From assembly GCF_040581485.1 (NCBI RefSeq), contig NC_090130.1, positions 1,736,001 to 1,800,000 of the forward strand: 64,000 nucleotides of DNA. The letters are read 5' to 3'. The DNA is from Linepithema humile. Taxonomy: Eukaryota; Arthropoda; Insecta; Hymenoptera; Formicidae. Position 1 is the first letter of the stretch. Every line of letters starts with the position of its first letter. The notes under the pieces were generated by a model. The model had not been told where the DNA came from. It ran no database searches and saw nothing but the letters and a program-made list of their open reading frames with translations. The position numbers and the translations under genes were made by a program. This document shows positions 55,601 through 64,000 of the stretch, piece by piece.

Positions 55601-58600
55601 GATCAAAAATTTAAGACCAGTAATCGAAAATATTTATTCTAAGAAATAAAACTAAAAGTATTTATTATAATATATTTATATTATTTAAGAATAAGAAGAA
55701 AGATTCTTTTATAATCAAACGATAGTGTCATAAAATCTTAAAAAGTTTTATAAAAATAATGTTTAGAACATAAAAAAGTTTTAAACATTTTTCGTCAAAG
55801 TAACCACCCTTAGTTTGTATTACTTTTTTCACTAATCTTGGTAAGCTGACTACAAGCTTATTAGTTTTTTGATGTTGAGCATTTTTCTCGGACCATTCCT
55901 CGACGACTCCTTTGAAATGAAAACATAATAAGGTTTTTAACGTTGAGTTATAATATTGAAATAAAAAGTTTTTTAGATGTACTTTTTTTCTGTCATTTCT
56001 TCGAAACTAAACAATACTAGATTAACTACAGCTGTCTTAAATAATGGTTGGTTGCTTTTAACTCAAAAAATATTGAATAAACTATGAGTCAAACTTTTAA
56101 GTAATTACACTGATTATACACTGATATTCTAAAATCTTATCTTACGGTCTCAAACTTTTGGCCTGCAATGTATATTTGCTAAATGATAACGAGAAAATAA
56201 CTGCAATATAAGTTAACACGCAATCGCAGCGCTATTCTAAAATTAATTCCGGTTTATAATTCCACAATGTCGATCTTGCTCCACTTTCCGCACTTCCTAG
56301 CTTTCTCCCGCTAGCTAAAATTAGCATAGTTTCAGATTCGTGGGTTCATTGTTCACGATAGCTATAAGCTGTTAGGACGATTAGTGCATAATTAAATTAG
56401 TCGGAGTATAAATCGGGCATAACTCGAATCGGCCACTTCTACAATCTACCGATCGTTGCTTGCACTACCCTCGGTTGATCCAATTTTCCACTGACCAACT
56501 GTTTACTTCAATCAATATTTCAAGTTGATTAAGCGCACCGGAAATTTGCACGAAATTTAATTTCCGGATGGTCGAATGTTCAATTTTGATATGCATTATT
56601 TTTTCAACCGGACAATAATTCCACTGATTAATAATTTACGTCGGAAAATTGAATAAAGTTGATATATTGTTAAAGTTAATATCAATGATATCTTGTTTGT
56701 CAAGAGAACTAGAATTAAAATTATTTTTAAAAAGAGACATTTGTATTATCAAAAATTTCTTTTTTAGTAAATAGTACACTATTTTTATTTGCGATAGATA
56801 TGGTTACTTATCTCAATATATCTACAGGTTCCCAACCTCAATGGGATATTACTCCACTCGATCTTGTACACGGAGTAATATAATGGATAATATACCGCGG
56901 GCTATCTCGCAGTAGATTTTTCAACATCAAGCAAAAATTATTTCTTTCCCCATCACGCGAACTGCTTGCGCAGAACTCGCTTTCTCGCGGCAAAAAGTCT
57001 TCGTCAGTCGTTCTATCTAAGCCCGCCCTTTCGACCGGGTTATCTATCAGCGTTGAAGGATTCGAGGAAAGTTCGCGCGCAGGTGGATTCACGAGGAGCG
57101 ACGCGATATGCGTCCCCAGGGATCGACCTGGGATCCCTGTCTTCTCTGTACACTCGGTACATCGAATCAGCCTGGCGCTTGTCATCACCCACCATTTGAT
57201 CTCTTTGCCATTTTCCATCGACCACTTTTGTTCGCCGCCGACTACCCTGAAGATGACGTTTCCTTCAGGCGTCGCTTCTAAACGCGATAAAATAAAGATC
57301 GCAGCACCGCATTCGTCGCTATAAAAAGAGAAATTGCCACGAACGGAAAAGAAAGTTTCCCGTTTCCTGAGAATATAATCGCTCGACACGGGGACTTGCG
57401 CGGTATCGATCGGTCGCGGTAAAGGATTAAGAACGCGTCATTTTTATTCCACTTAACGGATAATATTAAAAATGAACGAGAAAGGATTATTTATTTCTGA
57501 AGAAGGTAAAAGACTAATTATTATCTTCATAGCGCTAAATCTGAACGCGAAAGTTTGATGACGCTAAACGATAAGTGCTTGCCTCTATCGAAGTTTCTGG
57601 TGACATCGACATATCGACGTTTTCGTTAAAGTTACGCTAACTGCATCTCTCTCAGAGGGGTCTCTCCAACGAGAGGACAAGGTGTATTTCCCGCCGACAA
57701 AGGAATTGCTCGAGTGACTCTCTCTCAAGTGTGTTTCTCTACGAAACTCCCGGCAAAATGCAGTTTGATCAAAATTATCACTATTAATGAGAATATAGTT
57801 AAAAGCCAATCGCTGTCAAAGTTTTATGATATTGAATAAAATTCATATTCGCAAAAATTAATGTGATATTTTAATATTTCTAATATATTTAGCTTTTATA
57901 TTCAATTAAGCCACACAAGCGCGCGCTATGCGCGCGCCCTTTTTCCCCTTATATAATAATTTAAATTTCTGCTTTCTTTAAAACACTTCTGCTTTTTATA
58001 TAATAACAAAAATACAAACTATCAAAGTAATGTTAAACGCAATCGTCTCAATGACGGTAAATAATAAACAAAATCAACGCAAACGTGCTTCTTTTAAGGT
58101 AGGATTTAATTTTCATTTTGCCCTTATTTAATCTTTCATATTTTATAATGTCTATTTTTAACGATAAATAAAAAGTAGCTAATAAACGATTTGCAATCAA
58201 TCGTAATTTTATTTAATTAACCCATTTTATTTATTCTATTTAATTCCTTCACGCTTAAATTATTCCAAGAATTTACTACGTCCATTTGATTGGTAGTTTC
58301 CGTAATCCGGGATAACGCGAGGTCGTTTAACGAATCCATTCTCCTAGTCGCGCACCGAATGCAGTATCCTGCTGGATTTTCCGAGAAGTTCCATTTTCCT
58401 CCTTGAACCCTTCCCAAACGCAAGCCGAAGTACGTTAAGCGTGAGACGTAAGCTGCTTCGATCGTGCTTTTAGCTGAAGCTCGCTGCATTCGCTAAAAGT
58501 ACATCTTGCATTTTGGCAAAAGTTTATAATGTGCAGCGAGCGTCATTTCGTGCACGAAGAGAGCTTTTCAAAATCGCGTTGCTTCGTGCCAGTTTCACTA

Positions 58601-61586
58601 ATCGCAGCCAGTCTCGACGAAGTTTTCAGCAAATTCGATGAAAAATCTTTTCGACGAAAATACAATGTAAGCAAGTATTTAGCTAGCTAGACAATGACGG
58701 AAAGTACGGAGCAAAACAGCGTAATTACTGCTTTCCCGACGCACTAACGAAAAGGTACGCAAAACTTGCCAAGTTTCTCACAAAAGTGTAAAATTGTTCA
58801 CGCTGGAAATTCACGCTGGTTCAGGATATCTTCATCCAAAATTCTTCGACTTCTCACAAGTTAAATCCAATTATCCGGTTCCAATTATTTTCTTCCAGCG
58901 AAGCGATTCAGCCATCCGTAATATAGAAGCGCGTTCATTACGCGAATATGCTCATTTCAGCGAACGATTTTTAATGATCTGCGCGCAATTAAGAGTCGCT
59001 TTCTAAATATCATCGTCTGGCATTTTGAGACTGAACTGTTAGTGCATTCTTGTCTCTTAAAAAATTTGTTTCGTAAAAATAATGAAAACAACCGCACACA
59101 GTTCCGCATATTTTTAATGATGTGCCTGCAATTTGCTTCTGACTATGAACAGCACGACAAAAGATTGCGATTAAGACTTTACTTTCAGTATAAAAGTTTG
59201 ATCATTACGCGGAGCGTCGTGAAATAAAATTCACGGACAAATGCTCGGTTTATGGTCTCGCAATTTTAATAACGCATTCGTAGTCCGGATTCAAAGTATG
59301 TTTCATATGCCGAAAAGGCAAAACATGGTGAAAAACTGCTACAACGGGCTGTCGGCCTTACATATCTACGAGCTTCCGCGTGTAATGGAGAGGACTATTA
59401 AAAAATAAAATTCAGAAATGAAAAACTCGCAATGTCGTGCAATTTTAATAACGCGCTATTACAGCCCGAGGATGAAAAATGTAAAAGTTTCCTGCTATTA
59501 CGCGATTTCTGTTTTTGCGTGTGGAATATTTCGTTGCGAGAAATGCTAAGAAATATTGTTCCCAAGCATCGCGTTTAATGTGACGTCATCGTCCGTTTAT
59601 CTTTTCCGTTTCGGACAGATATGGCATTGTCCGTTGTCATAATATTCGGGGTGCTTTCACCATTGTTAGAAAAGTCTTTTGCCCGAGGGCGCGTTGTGAA
59701 TGAGATCTCACTGTATCCTCGACAATCTCAAGCGGATAGGATTCTCCGGGAAAGGAGATCCATTTCGGACAGAAGAAAGTGTTATCTTGTTAAACGAATA
59801 TTTTTTGCTTCTATAACGAGCACTTTTTAACGTGCACTGCTGAGTATCTTCATGCATAATTCAATATCACATTATATATAAATAACCATCTCTTATAAAA
59901 TCGACGAGACTGATGAACTTTAAACATTGTATTTAAAATTTTTTTGTACGTGCGCGTGCGCTTGCGTGTACACGTGTGTGTATTGAAGCGTGTATCAGAG
60001 AATAATTAATTATTATTTAAATTACCTAATCATGAATAAAGAAAAAGTGAATATTGTATCTTTGACATGTAAAATAGTTTGTTTAAGCTATCACGCGAAT
60101 TTTTGCAATAAAATGCAAATGGCGCATGCAATTTTACTACGTTAACTACTGCAAGGCTAAATTTAAATATATATAGGTTAGAAGCGAGATCGTGATGTAA
60201 ATGTACTGTTTACTAATTAACGAATGTATGACCGTAGGACATGGATATGCTGCAACTGTTCGCGTCACCGGCAGGTCGAGCGTTGCTCACAAGCGACAAT
60301 CGGCCGAGAGGATCGACGTCGACCTCCTCCTTGTCTCGAGAGTTCTCGTCGAGGCTGAAGAGAGGCAGAAGACCATCGGGTACCGGCACAGTCAGCGCAC
60401 CTGCGTCACCGCCAAGACGGCGGAAGTCAAGCGCCGAGCTGTACAAGGAGGCCGTCGAGATCCTCGGCCTTACTTGTTCACTGACCGATAGCTGCCGGTG
60501 CATCGATTGCCAGGTAATCAAGATTGACACTCGACACAAATTATCTTACTTTAATCCCGGTCTTTTATGATACAGTACGCAACGTAATATTAACGAATTT
60601 GATTGTTTAAAAGGCCGTAAAAAAATTCATGAATTTTGAATCAAATATAATTAAAGATTTTATTTGATTAGAAATTTAATTTTATTATCTTAATAAGTGA
60701 AAAAGTGAAAATCTATCGAGATAATTGTTTCAATGTTTAATGTATAAAATTAACAATTAAATCTTTACTTAAAATTCTGAAATAAAGTCTACCGAAATTT
60801 GCAATTTTATCTGCTGACTATCTTTATCTTGTTTTTCGTTCTGATTATCAAAGTCGCAGGATAAATTTGAGATATTTTAATAATACAGTTGCTCCACTTG
60901 CAAAAGACTTTCCTGCATATTACACGGTTCGTGAAATTTGTGTGTGAGCACCGCATTCTAGCAAACTTGTGTGTAAGCACTCCATTACGTAAATTGGCAA
61001 TTGAGAATTCTATTTGAAGGATTAACCGAGAAATATCAAATTTTCAATCGAGATTTACGGTCCATTTTTTCATAAGGCATTTACATCGTGCACGCAGCAC
61101 GTTGCTGGGCAAAGCGACACCAGCAATTATAGTCGCGCAAACGAAGTCGATATTGGCTAGTTTGTATACTAATTGGACAGCTGCGTTACGGATTACTTAT
61201 CACGGAACAAACTTTTGCTGCTCTATTTTAGCTTGCACTTCTGGGTTCGTTAGTTTCTATCGTTACGGTTGGAAAATTCCGATTTGATCTCATTACGTAG
61301 CAGAATAAAATAACAAATTGTTGGCAATATCTTTTTTTTTTTAATATATCACTACTAATTTTATATTTTGAGATGTCTACTTTGTTAAGCTTTATACCGC
61401 TCAATTGACCCGAATGCACCGCATTAATGCAATTCGGTGCTGATATTCTCTATTTCATTTGCGCAGAGCAATTACTTCGACTGCGACGACGATTGCGCCG
61501 ACGCCGGTACGGAATTAGCTGCAGGCACTCCTATTTTATTGGACCACGCTCTGTCGCATCATCTGACTGTGTGTTCCATACAGTAG
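40512..61586 (+). CDS. Core of the long gene: novel basic, Cys-rich protein with a CaaX end
   Basis: This is the best-supported part of the gene: exons 40512-40625, 51970-52040, 60238-60513 and 61467-61586. From the ATG at 40556 (context GCGACAATGC) they encode 178 residues. Adding upstream exons 3869, 5050 and 38805 gives a 311-residue open chain with no earlier Met. In the 178-residue numbering, an acidic N-terminal part is followed by a Ser/Thr-rich basic stretch near residues 60-95. It has LKRGRRPSGTG and PPRRRKSSAE, both fitting kinase sites of the RRxS type. Next come a short helix-like SSAELYKEAVEILGL, the cysteine cluster C-x5-C-x-C-x2-C-x6-C-x3-C, and the tail HHLTVCSIQ. CSIQ fits a CaaX box, and a final Gln favours farnesyl transfer in known enzymes. 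The protein is therefore predicted, not shown, to be membrane-tethered. No signal peptide or transmembrane segment is seen. The family is not recognised. Confidence 0.7.
43281..43318. repeat. 19-base tandem duplication
   Basis: Two adjacent copies of TTAATTTCTCTTATATAAA, the second differing at two positions (GC for AT). The sequence is AT-rich intronic, with no functional sign. Confidence 0.85.
51686..51706. repeat. Three tandem copies of GCAACTC
   Basis: A perfect 7-base unit repeated three times, about 260 bases upstream of exon 51970, at the edge of the CpG-rich tract that could be an internal promoter. The total length is only 21 bases. Confidence 0.85.
51970..52040 (+). CDS. Exon of the long gene, 71 bases, phase 1 to 0
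   Basis: The acceptor CCTTGGGTTTCAG ends at 51969, and a strong donor GTGAGTAC follows 52040. With the preceding G the exon begins GAT and reads DLDTMLYGYTNSIYVLDHTP, ending ESLP. It exits in phase 0, matching exon 60238, whose first codon is GAC (Asp). An internal ATG at 51981 would give a 151-residue product if transcription began just upstream. The aromatic/hydrophobic run LYGYTNSIYVL may be a short structured or binding motif, which is inference. Confidence 0.75.
55594..56170 (-). mobile_element. Decayed Tc1-like DNA transposon, internally deleted
   Basis: Imperfect terminal inverted repeats of about 30 bases close the element: CACTGCAGATCAAAAATTTA at the left, and at the right the reverse complement CATTGCAGGCCAAAAGTTTG. 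Both continue into AGACC. A TA dinucleotide flanks each end (55592-55593 and 56171-56172), as expected for Tc1/mariner target duplication. At 577 bases it is far shorter than a full Tc1 element of about 1.6 kb. The remaining coding part on the minus strand matches the end of a Tc1 transposase. It lies in an intron of the long gene, opposite to the gene's direction. Confidence 0.85.
55728..55931 (-). pseudogene. C-terminal remnant of a Tc1-like transposase
   Basis: The minus strand reads GVVEEWSEKNAQHQKTNKL, then VVSLPRLVKKVIQTKGGYF, in one open frame ending at TGA (55728-55730). This has the layout of the Tc1 transposase C-terminus, in which a tryptophan region is followed by a Leu-Val-Ser-(Leu/Met)-Pro-Arg motif, a helix and Lys-Gly-Gly near the end. 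The DNA-binding domain and the DDE catalytic core are missing, so no active enzyme can be made. Confidence 0.75.
57118..57139. repeat. Short hairpin, 8-base perfect stem
   Basis: CAGGGATC (57118-57125) and GATCCCTG (57132-57139) pair perfectly around a 6-base loop. It lies within the unexplained minus-strand open frame 56838-57389. It may be chance. Confidence 0.6.
57919..57937. repeat. GC-only hairpin in AT-rich DNA
   Basis: GCGCGCGC TAT GCGCGCGC forms an 8-base perfect stem with a 3-base loop, followed by CCCTTTTTCCCC. The surrounding few hundred bases are strongly AT-rich, so the hairpin stands out in composition. The alternating GC could also adopt Z-DNA. Function unknown. Confidence 0.8.
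59221..59454. repeat. Diverged direct repeat pair, about 55 bases each
   Basis: The copies at about 59221-59275 and 59402-59454 share AAATAAAATTCA at the start and an identical GCAATTTTAATAACGC at the end, with diverged middles. The period is about 180 bases. Origin unknown. It lies about 0.8 kb upstream of exon 60238. Confidence 0.7.
60238..60513 (+). CDS. Largest exon of the long gene, 92 codons, phase 0 to 0
   Basis: The acceptor CCGTAG ends at 60237, with a branch-like TACTAAT upstream, and the donor GTAATC begins at 60514. It opens DMDMLQLFASPAGRALLTSD, passes a Ser/Thr-rich and basic region containing LKRGRRPSGTGTVSAPASPP and RRRKSS, and ends with AELYKEAVEILGL followed by TCSLTDSCRCIDCQ. 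The chosen frame continues in phase on both sides. A plus-one frame is nearly open as well but stops just before the donor. High GC for this window is consistent with coding sequence. Confidence 0.85.
60514..61466 (+). other. Last intron, 953 bases
   Basis: Bounded by GTAATC and TTTCATTTGCGCAG. It is AT-rich and carries no supported gene. A frame at 61102-61287 has no family or splice support. Confidence 0.7.
61467..61586 (+). CDS. Terminal coding exon, 39 codons and TAG
   Basis: It enters in phase 0 after CATTTGCGCAG and reads SNYFDCDDDCADAGTELAAG, then TPILLDHALSHHLTVCSIQ, before TAG at 61584-61586. It supplies the last two cysteines of the six-Cys cluster begun in the previous exon and the C-terminal CSIQ. 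CSIQ meets the CaaX rule (Cys, two small or aliphatic residues, Gln). Only this frame gives a plausible end; another stops at TAG after about 17 codons. Confidence 0.85.
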   Translation, partial: SNYFDCDDDCADAGTELAAGTPILLDHALSHHLTVCSIQ

Positions 61587-64000
61587 CAGACGACTGATAG
61601 ACGAAGACTTTGAAATCGGCCCTCTGTTAATCCGCTCTGCCACATGTTTCAGAAGAGGATAATGACGTCGTCGGCATGTCGACGTCTTCCGGCAATTGTG
61701 CAATATATGCGTTAAAAGCAGAAATTAGCGAGACTGAAAGCTACTAGCGCGGCAACGATATTACATAGCAATCGAACGTGTAATGGGAAAAACGAATCGT
61801 TCGTTTTGTGTTTTGCAAACCAGCTGAGTTCACGCAAATATATTTTTTTCTTGCCAAATAATTTACTCGACAAATCCGATTATTTGTTCGACGATGTCCA
61901 TAAAAAAAAAGTTTATGAATGACGTAAAATTTTATCCGAACAAAATCGTTCATATTATTCTTGTTTTCAATAGCGCAACGACTCGCACATTCGTATCGTC
62001 GAAAATTCGACTTTTTCGAAAATTCGAAAATTGCGTTCAGAAACGACGAAAAAGTAACGGCTCAAAAAATCTGATTAATCATGCCAAATAGCGCCAAATT
62101 TACGATAGAGTAACTTAATACATAATTAGCCTGCGCCGCGTTCGCACTACGTTCGGTCATTCATTGGATAAATGTATCGGTACTGTTTAATCGGATCACA
62201 CCGACACGAGCGGTATATAAATTCTATATTATACATACGTGTACACAAACATATACATATATTATATTTACTACATGTTTTATTATTAATATCCATTTAA
62301 GTCTAGCGAAATGCAGTTGTTGAACAGCAAGCGCTCGCGATCAAATAAAAAAAAAAAAAAAAAGATAATCGTTCCAGGAGACGAAAATAATTTCGCACGT
62401 TATGTATAGACTCTACATATATGTCATGCAATTGAATATATGTGTTCGATTAAGTTTTCTAAAGCAAACCCCCTCCTACTGAGAACTCCACGTTGAGTTA
62501 AGGAGACGCGAGTAATAATATGGCGAGTAAGTTTCCTCAATCTGCAGAATGCGCGAAATTATGATGCAATACAATGTCCCGAAACTTTTATTGTTACGTA
62601 AATAAGATTTTCGTGAAATTATTGAATAAATAGCCAGAGGATTGAGGACATTTCTCGCAGCGTGTAATTGTAAGCGATGTAACGATAAACGAAGTCAGGC
62701 CTGAATTATGTTGTAAACTTGAATAACGCAAATTAAAAAAAAAAAACATGTACGAACGAGAGAAGACGTCGTTTTCGCCGTAAATAGTTTGAAAAAGCTT
62801 AGCAATATATCGAAACGGGATTTTGAAGAGGGTCAAGTGCCAAATAACTCGTTGCTAAGCTTGCCAGATAAATAATCGAATTGTTAAGAAAACTTTCGCG
62901 TGTATGTCGTTTAAAACGTTGCGCTGTATATTCAGACACTCCGAAAAAATTTTATACCAAACTGGAATTAAATATTTACTTCCAGATTTACTCTATAGGA
63001 ATCCGATACATTCTACTCGTGAATTTTACGCTGTGTATTAAATTTCCAGCGTTTTTTGTTTGCTATCATATGACTTTTTTTATCTGTTTGCGTATTCTCT
63101 ATTTGTAATTTAAATCATGTAATATTCTATCTAAACAATTTTTAATTTTCAGAATTTTTAGAAGATAAAGCTGAAACTCTTAAGATATTAATGAAATACC
63201 TACACACAAAATTTTACTAAAAAGATGTTTAATAATTGATAAAGAAGCTATCGCTTCCAAGCATTTTTCCTCATAAAGCTTTTATCATGATTCAAAAAAG
63301 TTGAATATTTTAAATTCGAGAATAATTCATTATTGTTAATTGTAATCGAAGCGTTAATTATTTTTTAAGTGACTCTATTTTTAGTTTATTTAAATTTTTG
63401 TCTTTGTTATTCCAACTTGAAAATGATATTCTTCAAGAATTTGATATTATAAGTTCTGAGCGGGATTAATAGAGCCTTTTCTCATCCAAAACACGCGCAC
63501 ACGAATGGAATTCTCGCGTAAAAACATGCAAATGCAAAGAAATCGCTTTCAGACCAAAATAGGGTGCGGCATTTTTTCCAGAATTTTGAAATCTTATAAT
63601 AATCTTACTGCGTTACTTTTCACGAGACACGCTATCGATATTAGGTATAATAAATAGTTATGACCTATAATCAGTCTCGACGTAAAGTTTCTTCTAACTC
63701 GTTGAACGAGTAGATTTATGCTCTGCTTGCGATCTCAACGACTGTCGCGCGGTTTATCGCACGAAGTCGTGCAAATAGAACCTTTCTGGAAGCGATATAA
63801 TTTCTTTTCATGTTTATATGTGAAAAAAGGCACAATTGTAAAATCGTCAAAGATGCTATAAGTGTCACCTTCAATAATCGATAATAAAAAAAAAAAGAAG
63901 ATAAAACCACAGATTTTTATACAAATGTCACATTGAAGCGTTATACGTTAAATATATTCGAAGCAAAATTCGTGTTATGATTTTTATTAGAAAGAAGTAA
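61587..64000. other. 3' flank of the long gene
   Basis: Probable 3' UTR and intergenic DNA, strongly AT-rich. The first AATAAA I see is at 62344-62349, running straight into a 17-base A tract, and a GAATAAATA follows at about 62624-62632. No further gene is supported. Open frames of 60-80 codons here are short and lysine/phenylalanine-rich, as expected by chance. Confidence 0.45.
62344..62349 (+). terminator. Possible poly(A) signal
   Basis: AATAAA lies 758 bases after the TAG of the last exon and is followed by a run of A, so the genomic A tract may confuse cDNA-based mapping. It is a consensus match in AT-rich DNA and is weak on its own. Confidence 0.25.

Larger units (their letters stand above)
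52041..60237 (+). other. 8.2 kb intron between exons 51970 and 60238
   Basis: The left end is GTGAGT. The right end is GACCGTAG, with a weak pyrimidine tract but a good branch-point-like TACTAAT about 25 bases before. It contains the Tc1-like relic at 55594-56170, two perfect short hairpins (57118-57139 and 57919-57937), a diverged repeat pair at 59221-59454 and an unexplained 183-codon minus-strand open frame at 56838-57389. No other supported exon. Confidence 0.6.

Noticed and set aside
1..64000. tRNA, rRNA, known insect microRNA and CRISPR signals
   Set aside because: Scanned by eye for B-box-like tRNA cores, common insect microRNA seeds and spaced repeats. Nothing convincing was found. 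A covariance-model search would be decisive.

Overview
The window looks like a piece of an arthropod nuclear genome, most likely an insect. It is AT-rich, with scattered CpG-rich patches that are not CpG-depleted. It has GT-AG introns from about 100 bases to more than 30 kb, many microsatellites and one decayed Tc1-like transposon. The general feel is that of an ant, bee or wasp, but that assignment is inference. I saw no bacterial-style genes, operons, CRISPR array, tRNA or rRNA.

The main content is one plus-strand gene with small exons spread over a very large interval. I built it from splice sites and reading phase. The best-supported exons are 40512-40625, 51970-52040, 60238-60513 and 61467-61586. 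They join in frame and end at a TAG at 61584-61586. Exon 38805-38915 is open only in the frame that continues into 40512. Weaker exons at 3869-3985 and 5050-5176 also chain in phase, as does 22349-22478 as an alternative to 5050-5176. The seven-exon chain without 22349 is 936 bases, or 311 residues plus stop. I do not recognise the family. The C-terminal part has a basic Ser/Arg/Pro stretch, six clustered cysteines and a last tetrapeptide, CSIQ, that fits a CaaX prenylation motif. The true first exon is unresolved. The first in-frame Met of the chain is at 40556 (178-residue product), and two speculative upstream start exons are listed.

A compact second gene at 14523-15045 (two exons, one 106-base intron, TATA box at 14421) encodes 138 residues. 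It lies within the 5177-38804 interval, so it would be nested if the long gene model is right.

By region: 1-3868 holds no firm gene. 3869-5176 holds two putative exons. 5177-38804 is mostly non-coding and holds the nested gene, a 60-base-arm inverted repeat near 17.5-18.0 kb, the alternative exon near 22.4 kb and weak candidate exons. 38805-61586 holds the well-supported gene body, with a Tc1-like relic at 55594-56170 in one intron. 61587-64000 is the 3' flank, with a possible poly(A) signal at 62344.
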